Assembly: GCA_023423655.1 (NCBI GenBank) | Contig: JAFAFE010000005.1 | Coordinates: 682,001-746,000 of the forward strand | Length of the DNA: 64,000 nucleotides | Source: Pseudomonadota bacterium | GTDB taxonomy: Bacteria > Pseudomonadota > Alphaproteobacteria > Sphingomonadales > Sphingomonadaceae | Direction: 5' to 3' | Notes under the pieces: model-generated | The model's database searches: none | The model's input: the letters and a program-made list of their open reading frames with translations, nothing else | What the model was told of the DNA's origin: nothing | Position numbers and translations under genes: made by a program | Shown here: positions 34,461 through 42,365 of the stretch, piece after piece | Layout of the letters: each line of letters starts with the position of its first letter | Numbering within the stretch: position 1 is the first letter of the stretch

Positions 34461-34489
34461 TATTATCCCGATATTTTCCTGAAAATCAA
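34461..34489 (-). promoter_or_regulatory. Sigma-70-type promoter for the 34.4-kb sRNA candidate
   Basis: TTGATT (34489-34484) and ATAATA (34466-34461) are separated by 17 bp; GATAAT with a 16-bp gap is the alternative reading. Both are near consensus and stand out in this genome. Confidence 0.55.
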
Positions 34490-34571
34490 GACTTGATCCG
34501 CGAATCACAATGACTCACAAAGATGACGTGCAGCGATGATTTTCATCCCGCACCGAGCGCCACACGTAGCG

Positions 34572-34746
34572 AAAGGAGGTGATCCGATGTCTCATGGTTC
34601 AGTATGGGGGTCGGTCAAGTCCGTTCGGGGAATGCGCAGCTAATCCACTAGCGCGAAGAACCATTTACCGAAGCAGACGGGAGATCGTCCGCTGACCATG
34701 TTGATGGGCCGTCCGGATGCACCCGCTCCGGCGGCCCCTCTCATTT
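34572..34746 (+). other. RNA-like segment with extended Shine-Dalgarno, 18-codon frame and terminator hairpin
   Basis: AAAGGAGGTGATCC (34572-34585) is a 14-nt perfect complement of the conserved 16S rRNA 3' tail. It precedes an ATG by one base. The frame 34587-34643 encodes 18 residues (MSHGSVWGSVKSVRGMRS). ATGGTTC (34594-34600) can pair with GAACCAT (34658-34664), and GGTCA (34613-34617) with TGACC (34693-34697). A strong hairpin (GGGCCG/CGGCCC plus CCGGA/TCCGG) spans 34706-34737, followed by CTCTCATTT. It may be a structured RNA, a tiny mRNA or a ribosome-binding decoy. It is not a 16S fragment, as only these 14 bases match. Confidence 0.5.
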
Positions 34747-34939
34747 GCGGGGTTGTCGGGGGTGTGGGCCTATTGGGGTTGTAGGCCTATCGGGTTTGTA
34801 GGGATGCTTCATTTGCACGCCTATCGGATGTGCAGGATATTGCATTTACAAAAATAGGCAGGTGTCCGGTTTTGGGTTGGAGTATCCCGGACCATCTCTC
34901 CGGGAAGATTTGCGGGAAACCGCCGCAAATATGAAAGGA

Positions 34940-34966
34940 TTCACGCGAAGCCGCGAAGCCGCGAAG
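34940..34966. repeat. TTCACGCGAAGC-type repeat
   Basis: A variant of the 1890-1916 element with GCCGCGAA units. Together with the repeats at 35025-35155 and 35240-35257 it fills most of the gap before the symporter gene; the rest of 34747-35355 shows no gene. Confidence 0.65.
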
Positions 34967-35024
34967 ATCGTCGAGGATGAGCGGCACACCATTTTCCCTT
35001 AAAAATCCGTCGCCTATCTAGCCA

Positions 35025-35155
35025 AAATCCTCCCCTGTAAGGGGAGGGGGACCATTTGCCGCAGGCAAATGGTGGAGGGGTGTCGCGCTATCGAGAGGGC
35101 ATCACCCCTCCGTCACGCCCTACGGGCGCGCCACCTCCCCTTGTCAGGGGAGGAT
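35025..35155. repeat. CCTCCCCTTGTCAGGGGAGG long palindromic repeat
   Basis: AATCCTCCCCTGTAAGGGGAGG at the left and CCACCTCCCCTTGTCAGGGGAGG at the right flank GTGTCGCGCTATCGAGA. This is the 21301-21426 family. Confidence 0.75.
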
Positions 35156-35239
35156 AAGGTGAAGGATATAACCGTCGTTTAGCCTGCGAAATTCTCCGTG
35201 CGCTCCGCGCCTCCGCGCGAACCCGAACATCTTCGCAGG

Positions 35240-35257
35240 CTTCGCGCCTTCGCGTGA
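35240..35257. repeat. CTTCGCGCCTTCGCGTGA repeat unit
   Basis: A single unit, inverted with respect to 34940-34966. It is preceded by a related TCCGCGCCTCCGCG stretch at 35203-35217. Confidence 0.6.
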
Positions 35258-35355
35258 CTCCCTATTCCCTAATAGTCCCGACACAGCCGGAAAAACAAAG
35301 CGGTAGGGGCGGTGGAAGCGGTCGCTCGAGAACTGCAGCCCCCCTCTATCCCGCC

Positions 35356-36687
35356 CTAAACCGGCTTGCTGCGTTCATCCTCGAAATTGCTGGGGTCGAG
35401 CTCCAGCCCGCGTGCGCCGTCATGGACGGTATGGGCAGGCGCATGGGGGAGATCTTGTTCGGCTGGCTCTTCGACTTCCAGCATCCCTTCCCATTTGGTG
35501 ATGACCGAGGTGGCGACCGCGTTGCCGACCACATTGGTCGCGGTGCGGCCCATGTCGAGAAACTGGTCGATGCCCAGGATAATCGCCACGCCTTCGACAG
35601 GCAGCCCGAACATCGCCAGTGTGCCGGTGATGACCACAAGGCTCGCGCGCGGGACCGCGGCAATGCCCTTGGACGAAATCATCAAGGTGAGCAGGATCAT
35701 AATCTGCGTGCCCCAGCTCAAATCCATGCCATAGGCTTGCGCGATGAAAATGGTCGCAAAGCTGGAATACATCATCGACCCGTCAAGGTTGAAGCTATAG
35801 CCCATCGGCAGCATGAAGCCCGAAATACGGCGCGGCACACCGAAACGGTCAAGCTGTTCGAACAATTTGGGCATGGCGGCTTCGGACGAGGCGGTCGAAA
35901 AGGCGATCAGCACCGGCTCGCGGATATAGCGCACAAGGTCGAGGATGCGCCGACCGAGGAAAATCCCGCCTATCCCCAACAGGATCAGCCACAATAGCAT
36001 CAGCCCGAAATAAAATTCCGATACCAGCTTGCCATAGGTCAACAGGATGCCAAGGCCGTTAATCGCCACCACATTGGCGAGCGCGCCGAACACCGCGAAC
36101 GGCGCAAAACGCATCACATAGCCGGTGATTTGCAGCATCATTTCGGCCAAGGCTTCCGCACCCCGCACCAAGGGCGCGCCCTTTTCGCCGAGCGCGGACA
36201 AGGCGACGCCCGCAAATAGCGAAAACACCAATATCTGGAGGATATTGTTGGTCGCCATTGATTCAAAAATATTGTGCGGGAAGACGTGGAGAATGAATTC
36301 GCGCCCGTCGAGTTTCTTGACCTCGCCAAGGTCCGCAATGGTATGCGCGCCGACCGGTGCGCCGACGCCCGGCTGGAACAGATTGACCAGCAACAGCCCC
36401 AGACCGATCGAGATGAAACTGGCCAGAATGAACCATGTAATCGCGCGGAAGCCGATGCGGCCCAGCGCGGCGCTATCGCCCATATGCGCGATGCCGACCA
36501 CAATGGTCGACAAAATCAGCGGCGCGACCAGCATTTTGACAAGGCTTAGGAAAATATCGGACAATAGCTTGAACCAGCTTGCCCAGACTTTGGCGAGTTC
36601 GGCATCGACCGACTGGTTGACCGCATATCCGGCTATTACGCCGAGAACCATCCCGGCCAAAATCCACCATGTCAGTTTGCGATCCAT
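35356..36687 (-). CDS. Dicarboxylate/amino acid:cation symporter (DAACS family)
   Basis: A 443-residue inner-membrane symporter of the GltP/DctA/GltPh family with about eight helices and two re-entrant loops. Landmarks are the HP1-like AFSTASSEAAMPKLFEQLDRFGVP, NLDGSMMYSSFATIFIAQ (the NxDGT-type cation-binding motif of TM7), the HP2 segment SSKGIAAVPRASLVV and DQFLDMGRTATNVVGNAVA (TM8 with Asp and Arg/Asn substrate contacts). It imports C4-dicarboxylates, glutamate or aspartate with Na+ or H+. The acidic C-terminal tail is cytoplasmic. A second family member follows upstream on the same strand at 36771-38225. Confidence 0.9.
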   Translation of the reverse strand: MDRKLTWWILAGMVLGVIAGYAVNQSVDAELAKVWASWFKLLSDIFLSLVKMLVAPLILSTIVVGIAHMGDSAALGRIGFRAITWFILASFISIGLGLLLVNLFQPGVGAPVGAHTIADLGEVKKLDGREFILHVFPHNIFESMATNNILQILVFSLFAGVALSALGEKGAPLVRGAEALAEMMLQITGYVMRFAPFAVFGALANVVAINGLGILLTYGKLVSEFYFGLMLLWLILLGIGGIFLGRRILDLVRYIREPVLIAFSTASSEAAMPKLFEQLDRFGVPRRISGFMLPMGYSFNLDGSMMYSSFATIFIAQAYGMDLSWGTQIMILLTLMISSKGIAAVPRASLVVITGTLAMFGLPVEGVAIILGIDQFLDMGRTATNVVGNAVATSVITKWEGMLEVEEPAEQDLPHAPAHTVHDGARGLELDPSNFEDERSKPV

Positions 36688-36770
36688 CGCTCCCCCGTTC
36701 CTTATGCGCTTATATTGTGGTCCAATCGTCGGGGTTTGGCGGAAGCGCTAAGGAATTGCAACAGACTGCG

Positions 36771-38225
36771 TTACGGCGGCGGTGCTTTTGCGACGGACGG
36801 CGCAGGGGATGGCGCGGGGGAAGCTGTGGTGTCGGCTGGATAATCAGGCGCGGTATCGGGAGCTTCTCTGCCATCCTTTTCCTCCCATGAAGAGATGACC
36901 TGCGCGGCCACCAGATCGCCCGTGACATTGAGCGTGGTGCGGCACATGTCGAGGAAACGATCGACCCCCAGCACCAAGCCGATACCTTCGGGCTGGACCC
37001 CGACCATGCTCAAAATGAGCGCGATGACGGGGAGAGAACCGGCGGGAACGCCTGCCGTCCCGATGCCGCCCAATATGCACACCAGCATCACCATCGCTTG
37101 CTGTTGCAAGGTCAAATCCACGCCGAAAAATTGCGCGAGGAAGAGGACGGTAATGCCCTCGAACATCGCGGTGCCATTCTGGTTGGCGGTCGCCCCGATG
37201 GTGAGGACAAAGCGCGCAATGCGGCGTGGCAGGTTCAATTCGGTATCGGCCACCCGCAACGCGGTCGGCAAGGTCGCATTGGACGAGGAGGTCGAAAAGG
37301 CGATAATCATCGCGTCGCGTATCTCGCGGTAAAAGGCGACCGGCGATTTTTTGGCGAGCAGCATGAGGATAAGCGGGAACACCACGAACATCTGGAAACC
37401 GAGCGCCGCCAGCACCACGCCGACAAAGGCCGACAAGCGCACCAGCAAATCCCATCCGAACACGGCAGCGAGGTTGAACATGAAACAGGCAATCGCAACC
37501 GGTGCCATGCGGATGACAATGCTGATAAGCCGCATCGAAATGTCGAAAATCCCTTCGACCGCATCCTTCAAAGTGCGGGTCGCGCGCGTATTGACCAGCA
37601 CCAAGCCGATGCCGAAAAACAGCGCAAAGAACATCACCGCCAATATGTCATTGGCGCTCATCGCGGTGACGATGTTGGACGGCACGATATTGACGAGCGC
37701 GTCTATGCCGGTCGGCGCATCGCCCGACCGCTGGATGATCGAGCGCGCGCCATCGCCCGCATTGGCGAGCAATTCATTGGCGACAACCGGGTCCACCCCC
37801 TTGCCGGGTTTCAATATATTGACAAAGGCAAGGCTGACCGCGACCGCGATGGTCGATACTACCACTGTATAAAGCAAGGTGCGGATGCCGACGCGCTTTA
37901 ACGAGCGGATTTCTCCCATTTCCGCAATGCCCATGACGAGCGCGGAAAAGAGTAAGGGGATGACCAGCATGAACAATAGCCGCAGGAAAATCTGGCCGAT
38001 GGGGCCGGTAATATAGGTCGTTACCCATTTGACCCACGCGGCATCCTGTGCGGTAAAATAAACGATAAGACCGCCGACCAGCCCAACGATAAAGCCGATC
38101 ACCATCTGCCATTGCAGCGATAGCCCGCCTGCCTTGGGCGTATCCGGGCCAGCACCGTCCGGGCCGTCTGTTGCAATCATTTCTTCGGTTTCCACAGCCG
38201 CGTCTATCGGCACCGGTCCGGTCAT
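36771..38225 (-). CDS. Second dicarboxylate/amino acid:cation symporter
   Basis: A 484-residue DAACS protein. The ATG at 38225 is preferred to 38231 because AAGGA lies six bases before it. It has an extra acidic N-terminal tail (about 30 residues) and a Pro/Ala-rich C-terminal tail. Motifs are AFSTSSSNATLPTALRVAD, TANQNGTAMFEGITVLFLAQ (the NQNGT motif in TM7, where many family members have NxDGT), GIGTAGVPAGSLPVI and DRFLDMCRTTLNVTGD. The NQNGT form suggests a substrate or coupling ion different from its neighbour. The two genes are 83 bases apart on the same strand and are only distantly similar. Confidence 0.9.
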   Translation of the reverse strand: MTGPVPIDAAVETEEMIATDGPDGAGPDTPKAGGLSLQWQMVIGFIVGLVGGLIVYFTAQDAAWVKWVTTYITGPIGQIFLRLLFMLVIPLLFSALVMGIAEMGEIRSLKRVGIRTLLYTVVVSTIAVAVSLAFVNILKPGKGVDPVVANELLANAGDGARSIIQRSGDAPTGIDALVNIVPSNIVTAMSANDILAVMFFALFFGIGLVLVNTRATRTLKDAVEGIFDISMRLISIVIRMAPVAIACFMFNLAAVFGWDLLVRLSAFVGVVLAALGFQMFVVFPLILMLLAKKSPVAFYREIRDAMIIAFSTSSSNATLPTALRVADTELNLPRRIARFVLTIGATANQNGTAMFEGITVLFLAQFFGVDLTLQQQAMVMLVCILGGIGTAGVPAGSLPVIALILSMVGVQPEGIGLVLGVDRFLDMCRTTLNVTGDLVAAQVISSWEEKDGREAPDTAPDYPADTTASPAPSPAPSVAKAPPP

Positions 38226-38326
38226 GCGCATTCCTTTCCTGCGCCCCCGCTCTGTCTGGATCTTTGCAGCTCTTCGGCCTGCTCCTTGACCAGTCTGACA
38301 GGAGCCTTGCGCCGCCGCGCGGCCCC

Positions 38327-38376
38327 GCTCCCGATTATAATAGGCTCCCGAACATTATAGGCTCCCGATTATTGTG
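38327..38376. repeat. Three tandem ~17-bp GGCTCCCGA-type units
   Basis: Units begin at 38327, 38343 and 38360 and share GCTCCCGA followed by an AT-rich half. The 38226-38834 gap shows no other element beyond a CGTCCG/CGGACG hairpin near 38490. Confidence 0.55.
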
Positions 38377-38834
38377 GCCGAGTATGTCGGCACAAAGACG
38401 ATTATGCAAATATCGAGGCCAGCGGGCGGTATCGGGTAAGCTATCGCATCCCGAAGGCCGTAATAAAGACAGCAACAGAAAGGCTTAACCTTCGTCCGCA
38501 AAACGGACGCCCTTCCAAGCGAACCGCGCGCAAACCACTATTTTCTTTCACTTTATTTTCTTTTGCGCTCCGTCCCCTGCGCTGTTATTAATCCATGTTA
38601 GTAAAGGCAGGGGGCCAATAGGGGGCATCTGCTGGCACATCAGGTCCATATCCTCCCGCTTGTCGCGGCGGGGGGCGGCTATATTGCCATGACCCACGCA
38701 TAAGACGACCCACGCATAAGATGGGCGGGCGTATGGCAGGTACATAAGCCAAGGATAATGGCCCGAAAATAGATGTGGACCCCCTCTCCTGCCGCGCTGA
38801 CGGATGCGTCGGCTTTTGGAGAAGGAGCTTGGGG

Positions 38835-39896
38835 ATGACTATCAAACGCGCGGCATCGGCCGCATCTTTACTGGTCATGGCATTGGCCTTGACCGCCTGT
38901 GGCAAACAGAGCGCGGATGGCGCGGGGGCAACAGCTGCGACAGATACGGCAAGCGCCGCTACCGCTGCGCCCGACAAGGCCGCCGACACCTTGCCTGCCC
39001 CTGCGCTCGCCGCGTGGGAAAGCTATTCCAAGACATTATGCAAAGAGATGGGCGAAAATTTCGCCGCTGTGCGTTTCTACCCGCTGGCTGGCGCTACGTC
39101 GGCGAGCGAAGGCAGCGACCCTCAGGGCGGCTATCTTCAAGGCGATTTCAACAGCGACGGCACGCCCGATTTTGCAGTGACCAGCGACAATAATGGCTGC
39201 GTTAACACCAGCGGCGCGCCGCCTTATGGCAATGCCGGACCGCCGGTGGACTTCATCATCTCTGACGCAAAGGGCTATAAGGTCGTAGAAGGCTTTATGG
39301 CCTATCTCGCCGCCGGTAATCTGGGAAAGCATGGCGGGCGCGATGTCGTCATCACCGATGGCGCGTTCAACGGCACATGCGGGCCGGTCACCAAAATCGT
39401 CTGGGGCTGGACCGGCAGCAAGATGGACGTGCTGGAACGGCGCAACGACAAGGGCGCCAAGGTCGATCAGGAAGGCTGTCCGGTCGGCCAAGCTGCCAAA
39501 GCCAGCGGCAATTTCCCGCCGGTCAAGCAAGGTGTTTATGTCGTCGAGGGCACAAGCTGCCAGCAAGCGGTCACACAAAGCACACCGGGCAAGGATGGCT
39601 GGCCCGCCGACGCCTTTGCCTATTTCGACGACAAGACGTGGGGCTTTGTGTTCGAGGACGGAATGCCATGGGGCAATCGCGACTATAAAGGCTTCGAACC
39701 GGCTGGCCCTAACCGCTACAAGATCAAGCTCCACACTTTCGGCAATGGCGATGGCCCCGGTTTTCCGGACAGTGCGACCATAAATGTCGCATCGCCGACG
39801 CGGTTCAGCGAAACCTATAATGGCCAGACCACCACCTATAATCATTGTCCCGACGCAAGCCTGCCCGCTTGGCTGCGCAACCATTTCAAGGCCTGA
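38835..39896 (+). CDS. Lipoprotein of unknown function
   Basis: A 353-residue lipoprotein. The start at 38835 has GAAGGAG seven bases upstream. The lipobox is LTAC, followed by an Ala/Thr-rich linker to about residue 55. The globular part has several Cys (TLCKEMGENF, NNGCVNTSG, GTCGPVTKIVWGW, EGCPVGQAA, SCQQAVTQ, YNHCPD) that probably form disulfides, and a DFNSDGTPDFAV segment resembling an EF-hand-like calcium loop of FG-GAP or VCBS repeats. No enzyme signature is recognised. It is followed after five bases by another exported protein gene, so the two likely form an operon. Confidence 0.68.
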   Translation: MTIKRAASAASLLVMALALTACGKQSADGAGATAATDTASAATAAPDKAADTLPAPALAAWESYSKTLCKEMGENFAAVRFYPLAGATSASEGSDPQGGYLQGDFNSDGTPDFAVTSDNNGCVNTSGAPPYGNAGPPVDFIISDAKGYKVVEGFMAYLAAGNLGKHGGRDVVITDGAFNGTCGPVTKIVWGWTGSKMDVLERRNDKGAKVDQEGCPVGQAAKASGNFPPVKQGVYVVEGTSCQQAVTQSTPGKDGWPADAFAYFDDKTWGFVFEDGMPWGNRDYKGFEPAGPNRYKIKLHTFGNGDGPGFPDSATINVASPTRFSETYNGQTTTYNHCPDASLPAWLRNHFKA

Positions 39897-39901
39897 CGAC
39901 T

Positions 39902-40792
39902 ATGCGTTATATATCTGCATTTAGTGTGGCGTTGCTGGTGAATAGTCCGGCAGCCGCGCAAACCGCTCAACCCTCCGCCACCCAGCCGACCGCCGCCCAA
40001 GCGGCTGCCGCCAAGCCTGCGCAGCCCGGCAAGCCGGCTCTCCACATATTGGGCGTGCCCCTTGGCGGCACGGTTGCCGACATTGAACAGATGAGCCGTG
40101 CGCAAGGGTTTCAAGGCTATTCGCGCGAAAATTATTGCGACAGCGGCCGTCTGTGCCGTTACCGCGTGAGTATTGAAAATATCCCCGGCACCGATTTCAT
40201 CTTCACCATGTGGGGACAGAAAAAGACCGCGGATCACAGCCTTGCGATCAGCTTTGCCTTCACCGCGCCGCCTAACGCGCATCGCATCTGGTCGGCAGGA
40301 ACGGACCAAAGGTTCGGCGATGAACGCAATCCCGGAGCTTCGGCCCCGATGTGGGCGGATGTGCAGGCCGAACTCAACCAACGCTTTGGCAAAGCCTCTT
40401 ATGTGCGTCCGCTCAATGGCGGCACACAGGCGCTGCATATGCGCTGGGTGTGGGACACGAACGGGCGTCTGCTTAGCTGGACCAAGCCCATGTTCAATAA
40501 TTGCGGCCCTGCCATTGCGCGCGCATCGGTGGAGCCGGGCATCGGCGTGCTGGCCAATTCCAACGTCGCCCCGCTCCAGCCGCAGGCCTTTTTATGGGCG
40601 CGCCAAGGCGGCTGCGCCCGCGCGGCAGAGGTTGAAATGTACCAGACGCGCGGCGTGGTCTATTATCTCAAAGTGCGCGTGATGGACTTCCAGATGGGCC
40701 ATGATTCGCAATATTACACAACGCGGATGCTCAACGAACATCGCGCCAAAGAAAACCGCGCCCGCACGGTCAATAATAAACCAAATTTCTAA
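39902..40792 (+). CDS. Exported protein of unknown function
   Basis: A 296-residue protein with a signal peptide MRYISAFSVALLVNSPAAAQ and a Thr/Ala/Pro-rich linker. The mature part begins HILGVPLGGTVADIEQMSRAQGFQGYSRENYC, which resembles the N-terminal tandem helix-hairpin seen in some bacterial exported proteins. Cys pairs (ENYCDSGRLCRY; FNNCGP; QGGCARAAEV) suggest disulfides. The start is five bases after the lipoprotein stop at 39896, so translation is probably coupled. I recognise no family. Confidence 0.68.
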   Translation: MRYISAFSVALLVNSPAAAQTAQPSATQPTAAQAAAAKPAQPGKPALHILGVPLGGTVADIEQMSRAQGFQGYSRENYCDSGRLCRYRVSIENIPGTDFIFTMWGQKKTADHSLAISFAFTAPPNAHRIWSAGTDQRFGDERNPGASAPMWADVQAELNQRFGKASYVRPLNGGTQALHMRWVWDTNGRLLSWTKPMFNNCGPAIARASVEPGIGVLANSNVAPLQPQAFLWARQGGCARAAEVEMYQTRGVVYYLKVRVMDFQMGHDSQYYTTRMLNEHRAKENRARTVNNKPNF

Positions 40793-40853
40793 ACAAGGTG
40801 CGGCGACATAGTGCGATCGACTTGCGCATGTCCCCTACGCACCGCATGTCCAC

Positions 40854-40890
40854 AAAAAAAGACCTGAACCGGCTGGTGCCGGATCAGGTC
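40854..40890 (-). terminator. Strong intrinsic terminator
   Basis: GACCTGA (40861-40867) pairs with TCAGGTC (40884-40890), then CCGGC (40869-40873) with GCCGG (40878-40882), loop TGGT. Seven A at 40854-40860 give a T run on the minus strand. Confidence 0.88.
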
Positions 40891-40994
40891 TTAAGGGAAA
40901 AGGTCCCTCTTGTCGTATAACGACGCCAGAGCCCTTCGGGTCGCAGGGCGGATATGAGCGAGTCGCCTTTCAAAGTATTGTATAAAATCGACAT
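40884..40994 (-). CDS. Possible 36-residue small protein
   Basis: The frame reads MSILYNTLKGDSLISALRPEGLWRRYTTRGTFSLKT and ends with a TGA placed inside the terminator stem. The product would be basic, with an aromatic-rich start and a Trp-Arg-Arg-Tyr patch. There is no clear ribosome site (only GTGAGA upstream), and codons such as TTA, ATA and AGA are rare in this genome. It is therefore listed as a low-confidence alternative to a non-coding role for the same transcript. Confidence 0.3.
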   Translation of the reverse strand: MSILYNTLKGDSLISALRPEGLWRRYTTRGTFSLKT

Positions 40995-41211
40995 GGTGCG
41001 GAATCTCACAATGATTATGTAGTGGATAGCACCGGATATGGCTGATTATTACCTTTTCGCGTAATCATTCATTCATTTTTGTCCGGTCAACTATCGTTTA
41101 TCGACCGGCGCGACTCGGCAACATTATTGTATCGGAACCGCTTTCCTTGCGCATCTTGCCCGTCCGGTATGACCGCTTGCATTAGGGGCGCGCCTCCCGC
41201 ATGGGGCGGCG

Positions 41212-42294
41212 ATGCTCTATAGTCTTGCCAAGCCCGTCCTGTTCGGCCTCGATGCGGAAAATGCCCATAGCCTGACGATCAAGGCGCTCAAGCTGCGGGC
41301 CCGTGCGCGGCCATTGGCTGCCGACCCGATGCTGGCGATGGAGGTTGCGGGGCTGCACTTTCCCAATCCGGTGGGCTTGGCGCCCGGCTTCGATAAAAAT
41401 GCCGAGGTCATCCACGCGATGCCCGCGCTGGGGCTCGGCTTTGCCGAGGTCGGCACGCTCACCCCGCGCGCGCAAAGCGGCAATGACCGCCCGCGCCTGT
41501 TCCGGCTGGTCGAGGACCGCGCGGTCATCAACCGCATGGGCTTTAACAATGACGGGCAAGAGGCCGCCGCCGCGCGCATCAAGGCCTTGCGTAGCTCGGG
41601 GCCGGTGCCGCTTCTCGGCATCAATATCGGCGCGAACAAGGACAGCACCGCCGAGGGCCGCGCGACAGAGGATTATGTGCGCGGGGTCGAACACATGGCC
41701 GCGCTCGCCGATTATCTCACCGTCAATATCAGCTCGCCCAACACGCCGGGACTGCGCGCCTTGCAGGACAAGGGGGCGCTGGACGCGCTCCTTGCTGCGG
41801 TCATGGCGGCGCGTGAAAATGCACGTAAAAATGCACGGGGGAGCGCTGGGGGAAATGACGCCCCGCCCGTCTTCCTCAAAGTCGCGCCCGATCTGGAGCC
41901 TGCCGATATTGACGATATTGTTGCCCTCGCCCACCAGCACCGGCTCGACGCGCTGATTGTCAGCAATACGACGATCAGCCGCCCCGCCGACCTGCGTTCG
42001 CCCCATGCGCAACAAGCAGGCGGCCTGTCCGGCGCGCCGCTGTGCGCCCTGTCGCGCCAGCGGCTCAAGGATTTCGTCGCGGCCGGAAGCGGGGCCATCC
42101 CGCTCGTTTCGGTCGGCGGTATCGCGAGCGCAGAGGAAGCCTATGCCCGCATCCGCGCCGGGGCATCGCTCGTGCAAATTTACAGCGCGATGGTCTATGA
42201 AGGGCCGATGCTCGCCAGCCGCATCAATAGAGGCTTGAAGCGCCTGCTCGCCCGCGACGGCTTTGCGCGGCTGGCCGACGCCGTGGGCGCATAA
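41212..42294 (+). CDS. pyrD: Dihydroorotate dehydrogenase (quinone), class 2
   Basis: A 360-residue FMN enzyme of pyrimidine synthesis that oxidises dihydroorotate and passes electrons to the quinone pool at the inner face of the membrane. The N-terminal helix MLYSLAKPVLFGLDAENAHSLTIKALK is the membrane-associating part of class 2 enzymes. The FMN and active-site segments are GLAPGFDKNAEVIHAM, GTLTPRAQSGNDRPRLFRL, NRMGFNNDG, NISSPNTPGLRALQ (with the catalytic Ser), KVAPDLEPADI, SNTTISRP and SVGGIASAEEAYARIRAGA. The Ser base, rather than Cys, confirms class 2. It is monocistronic in appearance. Confidence 0.96.
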   Translation: MLYSLAKPVLFGLDAENAHSLTIKALKLRARARPLAADPMLAMEVAGLHFPNPVGLAPGFDKNAEVIHAMPALGLGFAEVGTLTPRAQSGNDRPRLFRLVEDRAVINRMGFNNDGQEAAAARIKALRSSGPVPLLGINIGANKDSTAEGRATEDYVRGVEHMAALADYLTVNISSPNTPGLRALQDKGALDALLAAVMAARENARKNARGSAGGNDAPPVFLKVAPDLEPADIDDIVALAHQHRLDALIVSNTTISRPADLRSPHAQQAGGLSGAPLCALSRQRLKDFVAAGSGAIPLVSVGGIASAEEAYARIRAGASLVQIYSAMVYEGPMLASRINRGLKRLLARDGFARLADAVGA

Positions 42295-42365
42295 GCCCGC
42301 GCATCATCGCCGCCTTATTCTGTTACACCATTAGGAGCTTGCCCTTGGCGCGGGACGCTGCTTTT

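Larger units (their letters stand above)
40854..41055 (-). ncRNA. Candidate ~200-nt minus-strand transcript with multi-hairpin 3' end
   Basis: A possible promoter (TTGACC at 41090-41085, 17 bp, TGATTA at 41067-41062) and a very strong terminator (40854-40890) frame a segment that can form CCCT/AGGG, GTCG/CGAC and AGGGA/TCCCT stems in order. It lies between the exported protein gene and pyrD, both on the plus strand, so it is not the end of either mRNA. It may act as a small RNA or encode the 36-residue peptide annotated separately. Confidence 0.5.

Noticed and set aside
34572..34585. Fragment of a 16S rRNA gene on the minus strand
   Set aside because: Identity is limited to the 14 bases complementary to the 16S tail; flanking sequence is unrelated to 16S.
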